Origin: SMYC01 sp965197495
Lineage (GTDB): Bacteria > Acidobacteriota > Vicinamibacteria > Marinacidobacterales > SMYC01
Length of the DNA: 64,000 bases
Assembly: GCA_965197495.1 (NCBI GenBank)
Contig: OZ240210.1
Span: 1,054,001-1,118,000 of the forward strand
Direction of reading: 5' to 3'
A model generated the notes under the pieces. The model saw nothing but the letters and a program-made list of their open reading frames with translations, did no database searches and was not told the origin of the DNA. Made by a program: the position numbers and the translations under genes. The stretch's first letter is position 1. Each line of letters opens with the position of its first letter. This document shows, one piece after another, positions 44,233 to 52,341 of the stretch.

Positions 44233-44540
44233 CGTCCTGTGCCAAAACGCGGCCCTTTTGAAATAGACCATAAATCAGCAGCTTAGTGTCTGTGTTTGCG
44301 ACCGGACCAAGGGCCGTAGGCTTTACAATCGTCTGGCCCGAGGGTGTTATCTTCAGGTCCATGATGACGTACCACGTGCAATTCCTACTGCTCGTTCTAG
44401 CTGGCTGGGTCAACCGCCAGCAGCAGGATGTGATCGACTACCAGCAAGAGGAGAACCGTGTGCTCCGAGCCGGGCTTCGGGGCAAGCGTCTCAGGCTCTC
44501 GGACGACGAGCGGCGCAGGCTCGCGAAACATTCGAGTATA
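44233..44540 (+). mobile_element. IS-A left end with transposase N-terminus
   Basis: Tip CGTCCTGTGCCAAAACGCGG, about 105 bp of terminal repeat, then ATG 44361 opening MMTYHVQFLLLVLAGW, NRQQQDVIDYQQEENRVLRA and RLRLSDDERRRLAKHSS. Homology ends at about 44540, so roughly 60 codons remain. Defines the start of the IS-A transposase whose remainder is at 13806. Confidence 0.85.
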
Positions 44541-44633
44541 TCTCCTGCGTGGGTCGGCGAATGCTATCGAGTCTAATAGATGTTGGAGTGATTAAGTGCA
44601 TAATCACTCAATTCGGGGTAGAGGAGGTTAGCG

Positions 44634-44975
44634 ATGGGAGCAAACGGAGCAGTCGAAGGCAATTCAATTGCCATCCCAGCCGTGGGATCGGCACTGTTTC
44701 TACTTGGTGCCCTTGGACCATGGCCTTACGGTTACTACACTCTACTTCGGTGGGTCGTGTGCATCTCAGCTTTGATGGTAGTCTACCGCGCATCCCATGT
44801 TGACCGACCTTGGGCCGTTTGGACGTTCGGCTTGGTTGCTTTGTTGTTCAACCCCTTAGTGCCGATATACCTGTCTCGTGAGATATGGGCTCCCATCGAC
44901 GTTGCTGTTGCCATTCTGTTTGTGGTCGCGATCCTGAGCGTTCGGGAGCGAGATTCAAGAAAGGCTAAAGGGTGA
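44634..44975 (+). CDS. DUF6804-type small membrane protein
   Basis: 113 residues with four predicted membrane segments (about 15-32, 38-52, 62-80 with FGLVALLFNPLVPIYLSREI, 86-104). YGYYTLLRWVVCISA and NPLVPIYLSREIWAPIDV fit the DUF6804 family of unknown function. ATG at 44634 follows AGGAGG. Monocistronic. GC is lower than in neighbours, suggesting acquisition. Confidence 0.75.
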   Translation: MGANGAVEGNSIAIPAVGSALFLLGALGPWPYGYYTLLRWVVCISALMVVYRASHVDRPWAVWTFGLVALLFNPLVPIYLSREIWAPIDVAVAILFVVAILSVRERDSRKAKG

Positions 44976-45141
44976 AGGAGGAATCCAGAGAGATCCCATA
45001 GCGGATGCTCAGATGGTTGTGCCCGTCGATGAGGCCGGGTAGGAGCGTTTCACCAGAAAGGTCGATCACCTCTGCATCATCGGGAAGCCGAACGGAAGCT
45101 TGGGGACCGTGTCCTTGCGGTACCAATGCGTGACCTTGCTA
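44965..45141 (-). pseudogene. Amidohydrolase N-terminal fragment
   Basis: Minus frame reads LPDDAEVIDLSGETLLPGLI DGHNHLSIRYG, the entry strand and HxH metal motif of imidazolonepropionase-like amidohydrolases. It is broken on both sides: a stop upstream (45142) and foreign sequence after GISLDS. Overlaps the end of the DUF6804 gene on the other strand. Confidence 0.65.
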
Positions 45142-45222
45142 GGTGGGATCTGTAATCTGAGCGCAGAGATCCATCAAGGAGGTCAAATCGGTGATGTCTT
45201 AAGATTCCTGTCAAAGAAAAAC

Positions 45223-45287
45223 GATGTATGGTTCCCCAAGCTCAAACCCGTCCCCGTCATGGGGACAGAAAAGGAGAACCATACATC
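45223..45287 (+). promoter_or_regulatory. Hairpin over the IS256 transposase ribosome-binding site
   Basis: GATGTATGGTTC (45223-45234) pairs perfectly with GAACCATACATC (45276-45287). Inside, GTCCCC-GTCAT-GGGGAC forms a second stem. AAGGAG at 45271-45276 lies at the edge of the stem, directly before the ATG at 45288, so translation could be blocked in read-through transcripts. It may equally be the IS left terminus. Confidence 0.5.
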
Positions 45288-46000
45288 ATGGGAAAGGTAC
45301 TACCGAGTCAGCGATTGCTCAAGCAGTTCGAGGAACGACTGGTATTTGGGGAGATGAATCTCTCGGAGATCGTCTGGTCGGGAGCTCAGATGATGCTTCA
45401 ATATGCGTTGGAGCGCGAGGTGACGGAGGCGTTGGGTCGAAACTACTATGAGAACGCTCCGGCAACGACGAAGGAGAAGGGACGACGCAACGGGTATGAG
45501 TCGCATCGGGTCCTCACGGGCGAGGGAGCGGTAACGGTGCAAGTGCCGCAGGTACGAGAAACAGAGAAGGTGTTTCAGTCAAAGATTCTCGACGCCTACG
45601 TGAGCCGGACCGAGAAACTCGATGAACTGATCGCGCGGATGTACGTCCACGGGATGTCGACGCGTGACATTGAGGCGACGTTCGCGGACGTGCTGAGCGG
45701 CACGGGTGTCTCGAAGTCGGTGGTGAGCCGGGTCACACGGTGTCTGTCGGAGGATTTCGAGGCGTTTCGAAAACGGGATCTCTCGAACGAGAAGCTGTTG
45801 TATCTCGAGCTCGACGGCACGTACCTGCGCTACCACCAAGGAGCGGAGAGGAAAGAGCCCATCCTCGTTGCGACCGGCTATCGCGCTGATGGGACGCGAG
45901 TTCTTCTTCATATCGGTGTCGGCAACCGAGAATCCTACGAGAACTGGAAGGGGTTTTTGCAGGAGATGGTGGCCCGAGGAATGAGGGAGCCGTTGCCGTT
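45288..46000 (+). pseudogene. IS256-family (mutator) transposase, N-terminal ~238 residues
   Basis: MGKVLPSQRLLKQFEERLVF, the TEALGRNYYENAP segment, RNGYESHRVLTGEGAVTVQV, RMYVHGMSTRDIEATFADVL and the first catalyt​ic Asp in LLYLELDGTYLRY. Homology stops at MREPLPL, where an IS-C tip is inserted or joined; the rest of the ORF (to 46493) is artefactual. The missing C-terminal type lies at 39901-40122. Confidence 0.85.
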
Positions 46001-46280
46001 GTGTCCAAAAACACAAACGCACTCAAGACCGGCGCGCCGGGACGTTTCAGGGCCGACGGCAAAGCAACACCGGAGGCAGGTGACGAGGGCGCTCAGCGCA
46101 CCTGGACCAGAACGTGCTAGCCCGCTACGCCGCGGTAGCCCTGCCTCGATTCTGGACCCCTCGGGCGGCCTCTTTTCCGACGCTGCACGGCCCTGTCAGC
46201 GCGCCTACTCCCTTATTTGGCGCAAACTTGGCACTCGAAAATCGAGATTAGACACCAACAGTAAACAGCGCAAGCACCCT
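46000..46280 (+). repeat. IS-C tip, repeat D and MITE tip
   Basis: 46000-46052 is an IS-C tip. 46096-46252 (CACCTGGACCAGAACGTGCT to CGAAAATCGAGATTAGA) recurs at 56333-56490. 46254-46279 is a MITE-166 right tip (CACCAACAGTAAACAGC). No intact gene. Confidence 0.65.
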
Positions 46281-46290
46281 TTTGCTTTTT

Positions 46291-46914
46291 CTAACGGCTC
46301 ACGTGGGGGTTGCCTCTCACGAAGAATCGGAGCGGCTTGGACGCCCACACTTCCTTCGCGTAGGCGATGCCAACCCTTGGAGCGACCTCGACGCTCGCGT
46401 CTCGGACGCTGCGGCCTCGCACTAGGAAGACCTGCTCGCTGGTCACGAGGTCGATCCTGTCGAGCTTTCGGTCGATGCCCAGGGACTCGGTGAGTTTCGC
46501 CGGACCCGAGCAGAGGTTTGTGTCATCTAGACGCGACTCTTGAACCTTTTTCGCGCGCTGACGTCTCATGTGTTCGATCCCTTCCAGCGGCTCCAGGGCA
46601 CGGATCAAGCATGCCGTGGGGACCTCCGCTCGATTCGCAACGACGTTGATGCAGAAGTGCATGCCGTAAGTGAAGTAGACGTAGGCGTGGCCGCCGTCTA
46701 ACCACATCGATTCATTTCGTTTCGTTCTGCGTCCGCCGTAGCTGTGGGCCGCCTTGTCCTCGATACCGAGGTAGGCCTCGACCTCGACGATGCGACCGGA
46801 GAGCTCCTTGCCGTTGGGAAGGCGCCGCACGAGCACCTGACCTAGCAATGCCCGTGCGAGGGTCTCGGGGTCCCGACGGAAGAAGCGGCGTGTGAGACGT
46901 TTGCCGTGGCTCAC
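46291..46914 (-). CDS. mpg: 3-methyladenine DNA glycosylase (AAG/Mpg family)
   Basis: 207 residues from GTG at 46914 (VSHGKRLTRRFFRRDPETLA), which matches the family start; a longer ATG start at 47013 adds 33 unsupported residues. AAG motifs: GRIVEVEAYLG with the catalytic Glu, AAHSYGGRRTKRNESMW, YVYFTYGMHFCINVV and NLCSGPAKLTESLGI. It excises alkylated and deaminated purines in base excision repair. Complete. A MITE tip ends 11 bp beyond its stop. Confidence 0.92.
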   Translation of the reverse strand: MSHGKRLTRRFFRRDPETLARALLGQVLVRRLPNGKELSGRIVEVEAYLGIEDKAAHSYGGRRTKRNESMWLDGGHAYVYFTYGMHFCINVVANRAEVPTACLIRALEPLEGIEHMRRQRAKKVQESRLDDTNLCSGPAKLTESLGIDRKLDRIDLVTSEQVFLVRGRSVRDASVEVAPRVGIAYAKEVWASKPLRFFVRGNPHVSR

Positions 46915-47043
46915 GAAAGAGACGCCACCATTTCGTTGCGACTGGCGGCGATCGGCGATCGCAACGACTCGACCATGTGCGAATGTTAGTATGGCCGGCG
47001 ACGAAAAGCTCACGTAACGGCTGGATCGCGTCTTCGGCCTGGT

Positions 47044-47468
47044 TTAGGGGTGCAACCAGCGGCCCTCCATGCCGCCCGCGATCGGAAGAATGCTGCCGCT
47101 GAGGTGGCCGGCCAGCGCGGAAGAGGAGAAGAATACGATGGCGTTCGCCACATCCTCCGCCGTCGCGATCTTCTCCAGGGCCATCGTCGCGGTAGCCTTC
47201 CCAATCGCCTCGGGGTCCTCCATCGAGGCCGCCGCCATGGGGGTGTCCACCCATCCCGGACTGACGCAGTTCACCCGTCCGAGCGGCGCGAGTCGTACGA
47301 TCTCGTTCTTCAGGCTTCGCGTCATGCCGTAGGCCATGGCGGCCTTGGCGGAGGCGTAGTCCGTGTGGTTCTCCTCGCCGAAGAGGGCCGCAGTCGAGCC
47401 GACGAAGACGATCGAAGCTTCGTCACGGGGATCGCTCTCCAGATGGCGCAGAAACTCCCGGCAACCCG
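47044..47468 (-). pseudogene. Short-chain dehydrogenase/reductase, N-terminus lost
   Basis: Retains the catalytic Ser (IVFVGSTAALFGEENH), YASAK (Tyr/Lys pair) and the C-terminal NCVSPGWVDTPMAA and LSGSILPIAGGM blocks. The Rossmann nucleotide-binding half is missing, replaced at about 47468 by an integrase fragment on the other strand. Confidence 0.85.
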
Positions 47469-47705
47469 ATTAACCTGTGGCGATGTCCACCTCGGTACCG
47501 GGGCGCACGTCAGCTGTCATGGGAAAGGGCGCAAGGCACGAGCCACCCCGCTAACCAGCGCTGTGGTCACTGTCCTCCATAGCTGGATGACTGAACGAGC
47601 TGGCGTCCCAGACGATTCGCTGTTCCCAACTCGATACGGCGCATCTCTCAGCCGCGACGCCGTCGAACGCCGGCTTGCCAAATACTCTGGAAGCGCCGCA
47701 CTAAC
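47463..47705 (+). pseudogene. Tyrosine recombinase (integrase) internal fragment
   Basis: In-frame RLTCGDVHLGTGAHVSCHGK GRKARATPLTSAVV, then LHSWMTERAGVPDDSLFPTR and LSRDAVERRLAKY. This is the central catalytic domain (HGKGRK region) without the first Arg or the C-terminal HxxR...Tyr. Broken on both sides. Confidence 0.75.
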
Positions 47706-47733
47706 GTGCACGACTCTTCGCACCAAGAAGATC

Positions 47734-47785
47734 ACGGCACGAAGTGGAGGGCGCCGTTCTTTTTCCACGAACCTCGGGACACATC
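47734..47785 (+). repeat. IS256-type right tip
   Basis: GTGGAGGGCGCCGTTCTTTT TCCACG resembles the tip at 39838 (GTGGAGGAGCGACGTTCTTT on minus). Confidence 0.5.
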
Positions 47786-47833
47786 CCTGGAGCGGATACG
47801 GCAGGTAGCCTGCCGGGATAAGGGAGCACGGTT

Positions 47834-48044
47834 CACAAGAAAGTGAACTGGATACTCGACGCGAACATCCGTGGATTCTTCGATGCCATCGACCACGGAT
47901 GGCTGATGAAAGTCGTCGAGCATCGAAACACTGCACCCGTATCCCGAACAGCGACTGCGCGTCATGACCTGAGGTAGGAGCCCAGTGCGTTAGCAGCGCT
48001 CGCTGGGATCTGTGCGGGGGGCCGCCCGTAAGGGCGGTCCCTAC
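47834..48044 (+). mobile_element. Second group II intron remnant (RT scrap plus domains V-VI)
   Basis: 47836-47938 encodes KKVNWILDANIRGFFDAIDH GWLMKVVEHRN of a group II-type RT. It jumps to its C-terminus PYPEQRLRVMT, omitting the catalytic part. 47978-48010 (GAGCCCAGTGCGTTAGCAGC GCTCGCTGGGATC) folds as domain V, followed by a domain-VI-like stem ending CCCTAC at 48044. Different intron class from 8084-9214. Confidence 0.6.
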
Positions 48045-48254
48045 CGCGAAAGCTCAGCATGGTCTTCCAGTCCATCGCGACTCCTTCCGCTGAACTGGAA
48101 TACGTATCCGACCGCGATGGCGGATTCAAGCAGTCCTTGGAAAGGTGCAGACTGCTGATCCGCTGGGCGTTCGAATATTTTGACCAGACGCCTTCTCGGC
48201 GAACGTCCTAGCTGCCCGGAGCGACCATGCGTCTTTCCACGCCCCGACCGAGCA

Positions 48255-49001
48255 TCATCTCAGTGGTCTCCTGGTGATGCAGGCGATGCACATACAGTTG
48301 GGATTGTCGTACTCTTTGTGGGCTAAACCATGAACGATTCCGTCCTCCGCATCAAACTTGTCGGCAATGAGGCCAAGGTATTGTGTGTCGCCTGACTCGT
48401 ATCGTCTGAATACGGCGTAGGCGATGTGGTCGGCAAGCTGGATCACACGAGACGCCCGAGAATCAACGAAGAGGGGCGTGTCAGCTAGGGTCTGAATGAC
48501 GCCCCACTTGGTACCCAGAGTGCGAAAACCAAGCGCCATCCGCTGAAGCGTCGTCTCATAGGTGCTGTTGTCAAGTATTAGGAGCCCACGCTGATTGTCG
48601 CCTGCGGCGCGTAGACGTCGTAAGTAGAGGTCGAATCTTTGGCAGAGGTCTTCGAACGCGATCTCCATTGGATCTTGATTCGGAAACGAGGCCTTATGGA
48701 CGACGCAGGCGAACGCGCGGGCTGTGTCATATGATTTCGCGAGCACCTGAAGGACAGATTTAATTGCGCCGCGTGCTTCACCCTGTTTCATGCCCCTCCA
48801 CGGCGCACTTCGGCGAGCGTAGCTTGCTGAAGCGTGAAACTCGACTTCGTGCGGATTTTCACTGATGTCCGCTGCCAGTTTGTCCAGTTCCACGGTGATC
48901 CAGTGTGACTGCGCCTCGAATACGGATACGCCGCCCAGAACCAGATACTGTTCCTTTGTATTGCCACTGGAGTCGGCGTCGTCGAGGTAGAGGAGGTGCA
49001 T
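48255..49001 (-). CDS. DUF3800 protein
   Basis: 248 residues from ATG at 49001 (MHLLYLDDADSSGNTKEQYL); an upstream ATG at 49034 is less likely. Conserved acidic pair in YLDDADSSG, the HITVELDKL-like helix after VLGGVSVFE, LLILDNSTYE and the C-terminal SRASRVIQLADHIAYAVFRR are family features. DUF3800 resembles an RNase-H-like nuclease fold and is often found near defence and mobile genes; activity untested. Ends in a Cys-rich NCMCIACITRR tail. Intact. Confidence 0.85.
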   Translation of the reverse strand: MHLLYLDDADSSGNTKEQYLVLGGVSVFEAQSHWITVELDKLAADISENPHEVEFHASASYARRSAPWRGMKQGEARGAIKSVLQVLAKSYDTARAFACVVHKASFPNQDPMEIAFEDLCQRFDLYLRRLRAAGDNQRGLLILDNSTYETTLQRMALGFRTLGTKWGVIQTLADTPLFVDSRASRVIQLADHIAYAVFRRYESGDTQYLGLIADKFDAEDGIVHGLAHKEYDNPNCMCIACITRRPLR

Positions 49002-49194
49002 TAGTGTGGCGAGGGAGTCGGCTGGTCGAACCAAAAAAAGCGGCCGGGTAAGCCGAAGCTTAAACGAACCGCCGGGGCAGCCCTCCCAACCGCAGCTTCA
49101 TTGTGGCCCACGGCTGACACTGTTGTCAAGCAGCGAAGTTGCGGTCTTCTGTTTTGCGGACGACAGGTGAGGGACGGATAGGTTTTGCCATCGA

Positions 49195-49334
49195 CCAGGT
49201 GGTCGTCTGCATGGTGACGACCCGTCCGCCCAAGACGATTGTAGAGCCTACGGCTCTTGGCACGGTCGCAAACACAGACTCTAAGCTGTTGATTTATCGT
49301 TTATTTCAAAAGGGCCGAGTTTTGGCACAGGACG
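49195..49334 (+). repeat. IS-A right end, solo
   Basis: CAGGTGGTCGTCTGCATGGT through ACACAGACTCTAAGCTGTTG to GGCACAGGACG. 49002-49194 holds no gene; TTGCCATCGACC at 49186 echoes the DUF2924 coding region. Confidence 0.75.
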
Positions 49335-49777
49335 GGGTCGGGAGGTTTGATCACAGAACGGAAGTGGCCTTCAACGAGGCCCACAACGGAAGGCTGGAGA
49401 CCAGCCCCGCCTTCTTCACGTACATCCTTGGCTTCATGTTGGAAGGTCGACCGTTTGCTTACACTAGAGAGTTCAGGAGTTCAGGTGGGGACGTGGAGAT
49501 CGGGGCGCGGGAGGATCTGCCCGAGGGTGAGGTAGTATTCATGGGACAGCCCGATATCGTTGACCACCTCTCCAGTGTCAGTATTCCAGATGGTGTGGGG
49601 GACCTAGAGAGGCCTTCTAGGCAGGACATAGTCGCGGTGTTTGTAGCGACCATTGATCGCCAAGCGGAGTACATGCCTACCAAGGTCGGTGGACCAGTCG
49701 ACGTCATCGTCCTAACCGCCAACGGTACTGAGTGGGTGCACCGCGAGCCCGAGTCCGAGTGCCCCGACCGCGAGTAG
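49335..49777 (+). pseudogene. Unknown protein, 5' end replaced by IS-A tip
   Basis: Open in frame from the tip: TEVAFNEAHNGRLETSPAFF, TREFRSSGGDVEIGARED, VVFMGQPDIVDHLSSV, then MPTKVGGPVDVIVLTANGTE. Balanced amino-acid use suggests a real coding sequence of about 140 residues. No family recognised. True start lost. Confidence 0.45.
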
Positions 49778-49899
49778 CGCTACCGAAGAGACACCTGTGC
49801 ACTGATGAGCGCAGACACGGGCGCCCCGCACCTGCGCCCCGGTCGTTGGTCGTCAGGTCACCATGTTGTCATGAGCATCCCGTCGGGCTAACGCTGATA

Positions 49900-50500
49900 C
49901 ACGACGGACGAGGTAGCCCAGTGCAACGAAGGCAGAAAGCGTCGGATGTGTTCCGCGAGACGGAGTTTCTCATTGCAGGGCCGCGACGTGGCTCGATGCA
50001 CGGTGGCCCGTCTGATGCGTGAAATGGGTCTCCAGGGCGCGGTCCGTGGATGTCGATTCAAGACGACGAAGCCGAATTCGAGCGGCGCTCGCCCGATGGA
50101 CCTCGTGGAGCGCGACTTCAACGCCACACGCCCGAACGAGCTCTAGGTCTCGGACCTGACCTACCTTGCCACGTGGCGCGGCTTCGTGTATGTCGCCTTC
50201 GTCATCGACGTCTTCGCTCGACTCATCGTCGGTTGGCGAGCGACGACATCGTTGACTGCCGGCATCGCTCTCGATGCGTTGGAGCAGGCGCTGCACGAGC
50301 GCCGACTAAACCCAGAAGATACATTGGTGCATCACAGCGATCGCGGCGTGCAGTACGTCTCGACCCGTTACACCGAGCGGCTCGCCGAGGCGGGTATTGA
50401 GCCGTCCGTCGGCAGCCGAGGCGACTCTTACGATAACGTTTTGGCTGAATCCATCATCGGCCTCTACAAGACCGAGGTGATCCGTCGACGCGGGCCCTTG
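49900..50500 (+). pseudogene. IS3-family OrfB with nonsense codon
   Basis: DVARCTVARLMREMGLQGAV leads to the rve core. A TAG at 50144-50146 stands where Trp is expected (RPNEL*VSDLTYLATWRGFV). Catalytic Asp (VSDLTY), Asp (VHHSDRGVQY) and Glu (VLAESIIGLYKTEV) remain. The 5' end is frameshifted and the 3' end after KTEVIRRRGP is replaced. A different IS3 element from 14944-16050. Confidence 0.8.
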
Positions 50501-50627
50501 GCGGAAGCACCGGCTTTTCGTCAACTTGACTTGACAGCAATGGCACCGCCCGCGTGGGCGGAGGTCATCGGGGAGTGACCGAAATCGTTCGTTCACTCGA
50601 AAGTACCCGTTGCGCCGCCCGTGCCTT

Positions 50628-50681
50628 CTTCGTCGTCTCCGGAGCGTTCTCGGAGTAGCTGCGACCCAACGCCTCCGTCAA
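50628..50681 (-). pseudogene. IS256 transposase scrap
   Basis: Minus strand codes VTEALGRSYSENAPETTKKA, matching residues 45-65 of the transposase at 45288. It ends at the stop codon of the lipoprotein gene. Confidence 0.65.
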
Positions 50682-51653
50682 CTACTGCCAGGATACTTCC
50701 CAGTTGTAGAGGTAGTGGTATTCGGCGTCGGACCCAACGGTAACGCCGGTGATGCTCACAACCCCATCTTCAATGTAAGGGTACGTTGCCCCGGTAAAAT
50801 TACGGCCCACCTCGTCTCTCGATGAGAGCGTTGTTCCGGCAAGGCTGGTCTTGTAATCGCCTGGCAGAAGCGTTAACCCAACCGGCACGCGCTGCTCGCC
50901 GGACTCCGTGATGATGGTCGAGCTCGATCCGACCGGACTGCCACCGGCATCTAATATCTGAATGACCAGAGTCCCGATCCCGTTCGGATACACCTTCACG
51001 CTCCGGAGCGTCATCGTTCTGAACACCGTGAATTCCAGGCCATCGGTATAGAAGGGAGGGCGGCCAAACGATACGTCGCCAAAGGTATTATCGGTCGGTC
51101 CGACGAAGGCGGTCTGAACCGGGGGTGCTTGGCCGCCGGAAGGCGAAGGTGGCGGACGTACGTCTACCTCACGGTTGCGGGCACATTCACCGCGCAGACC
51201 GTCCACCATGACCTGGACACGGACCACGAAAGTCATTAGTTCCGTCAATCCCTCGTAGACATGCTCCAGCACGTCTTCGAAGCTCTCTTCCCCGCTTTCG
51301 ATCCGCACGTCGCGAGAGACGTCGCGGCGCTCCAGGTAGTTCCACCAGATCCGCAGCCGCTTCTCACCCTCGTGGATACCCCGGAAAAACACGTAGAGCC
51401 CGGCTTTGTTGTGCTCCACGTATCCGGGCTGACTGAAGCGGGCGCGAACAATCTCGACGTTCGTGCAGTTAAACTCCTCCGGCGGGGTCGTCTCGGAATT
51501 CGACTCAGGGGCCTCTTCTTCCTCTTGAACGATGTTGGACGGCAGCGAGCTCACGCCAGTGGGAGTGGGATTCGAATCCCCTGCGCACGCCGCCACAACG
51601 AGCAGCGCAACGATGGGGGCGCCCCAGGTCCAAACCGTTCGTACTCTCATCAC
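50682..51653 (-). CDS. Secreted lipoprotein, function unknown
   Basis: 323 residues. Signal peptide with lipobox VAAC (Cys23), then a low-complexity acidic linker (IVQEEEEAPESNSE). Two beta-rich parts follow: about 60-170, a jelly-roll-like segment (CTNVEIVRARFSQPGYVEHN), and 190-323 (PFYTDGLEFTVFRTMTLRSV to YLYNWEVSWQ). The second part resembles a carbohydrate-binding-like beta-sandwich, but I cannot name it. Probably outer-membrane anchored or surface exposed. Intact; its stop is adjacent to an IS256 scrap. Confidence 0.7.
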   Translation of the reverse strand: MMRVRTVWTWGAPIVALLVVAACAGDSNPTPTGVSSLPSNIVQEEEEAPESNSETTPPEEFNCTNVEIVRARFSQPGYVEHNKAGLYVFFRGIHEGEKRLRIWWNYLERRDVSRDVRIESGEESFEDVLEHVYEGLTELMTFVVRVQVMVDGLRGECARNREVDVRPPPSPSGGQAPPVQTAFVGPTDNTFGDVSFGRPPFYTDGLEFTVFRTMTLRSVKVYPNGIGTLVIQILDAGGSPVGSSSTIITESGEQRVPVGLTLLPGDYKTSLAGTTLSSRDEVGRNFTGATYPYIEDGVVSITGVTVGSDAEYHYLYNWEVSWQ

Positions 51654-51672
51654 GATAGATCTTCCTCCGGTT

Positions 51673-51775
51673 GTGCCTTCTATTTATTCATCCGCGCGCG
51701 CGAACTTGATTAGTCTCCGGTCTGCCGGCACCATGCCCGCATGATTTCGTCATTTGTTCGCGCGCTCATCCGACT
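51673..51775 (+). mobile_element. IS-B left-end fragment
   Basis: TGTGCCTTCTATTTATTCAT to the ATG region and first ~10 codons (ISSFVRALI). Confidence 0.7.
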
Positions 51776-51807
51776 GCGGAAATGTGGCTCGACGTCCGCA
51801 CCACCGG

Positions 51808-52124
51808 GGTGCTTCCGCCATTAAGTGTTGGTGAGATGACGCTAAGACTTTACGCTGCATTAAATTACAGCCAAAATAGCGCTCACGGCCTTCGCCGCGC
51901 GCTAAATGGAGCGTAAGCGCTTTTTTTGTGCATTGGAGTATCGGGTCTGCATGGAGGGTTTCGATCGATGAATCAGCGGGGTAGCATATGAAGGCGTGGT
52001 GTTCGTCAGCTCAGGTTCCGAGGGTTTGCTCTCAGGCCGAACGGCCACCCCTCTAAGCTTATTGCTGGCTGTTAGACTCGCACTTTCCTCGCGGCAGCCA
52101 CCAACAGTTAATTGCGAAAGCACC
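51808..52124 (+). repeat. MITE-166 copy with ~150-bp internal insertion
   Basis: GGTGCTTCCGCCATTAAGTG at the left and CACCAACAGTTAATTGCG AAAGCACC at the right. The normal sequence breaks near 51929 (AAGCGCTTTTTTTG) and resumes near 52091. The insert has no recognised content. The right flank is the kinase upstream region, as at 63716. Confidence 0.7.
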
Positions 52125-52341
52125 ATCGCCTGATCAACCAAAACACTTTTATGGTATACGGTTATTATGAAGTTTATATGTATTCTTAGCGTAAACAGGT
52201 GATGTTTTCGTGAATTCCAAACAGGCTTGCGCGTTGACGCTTACGATCATTGGGATCCGCGCAGCTTGAACCTCGCTCGTCCCTCTTGCCGACGCGTGGC
52301 AAGTTCGACGGTTTCGCTGCGGGTCCGAAGGAGATAGGCCA

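Noticed and set aside
45228..46493. Single 421-residue transposase ORF
   Set aside because: Homology ends at 46000; the rest is an IS-C tip and repeat D read in frame.
48059..48211. 50-codon plus ORF (MVFQSIATPSAELEYVSDRD)
   Set aside because: Starts right after the group II intron 3' end, no RBS and no family; possibly a 3' exon scrap but unsupported.
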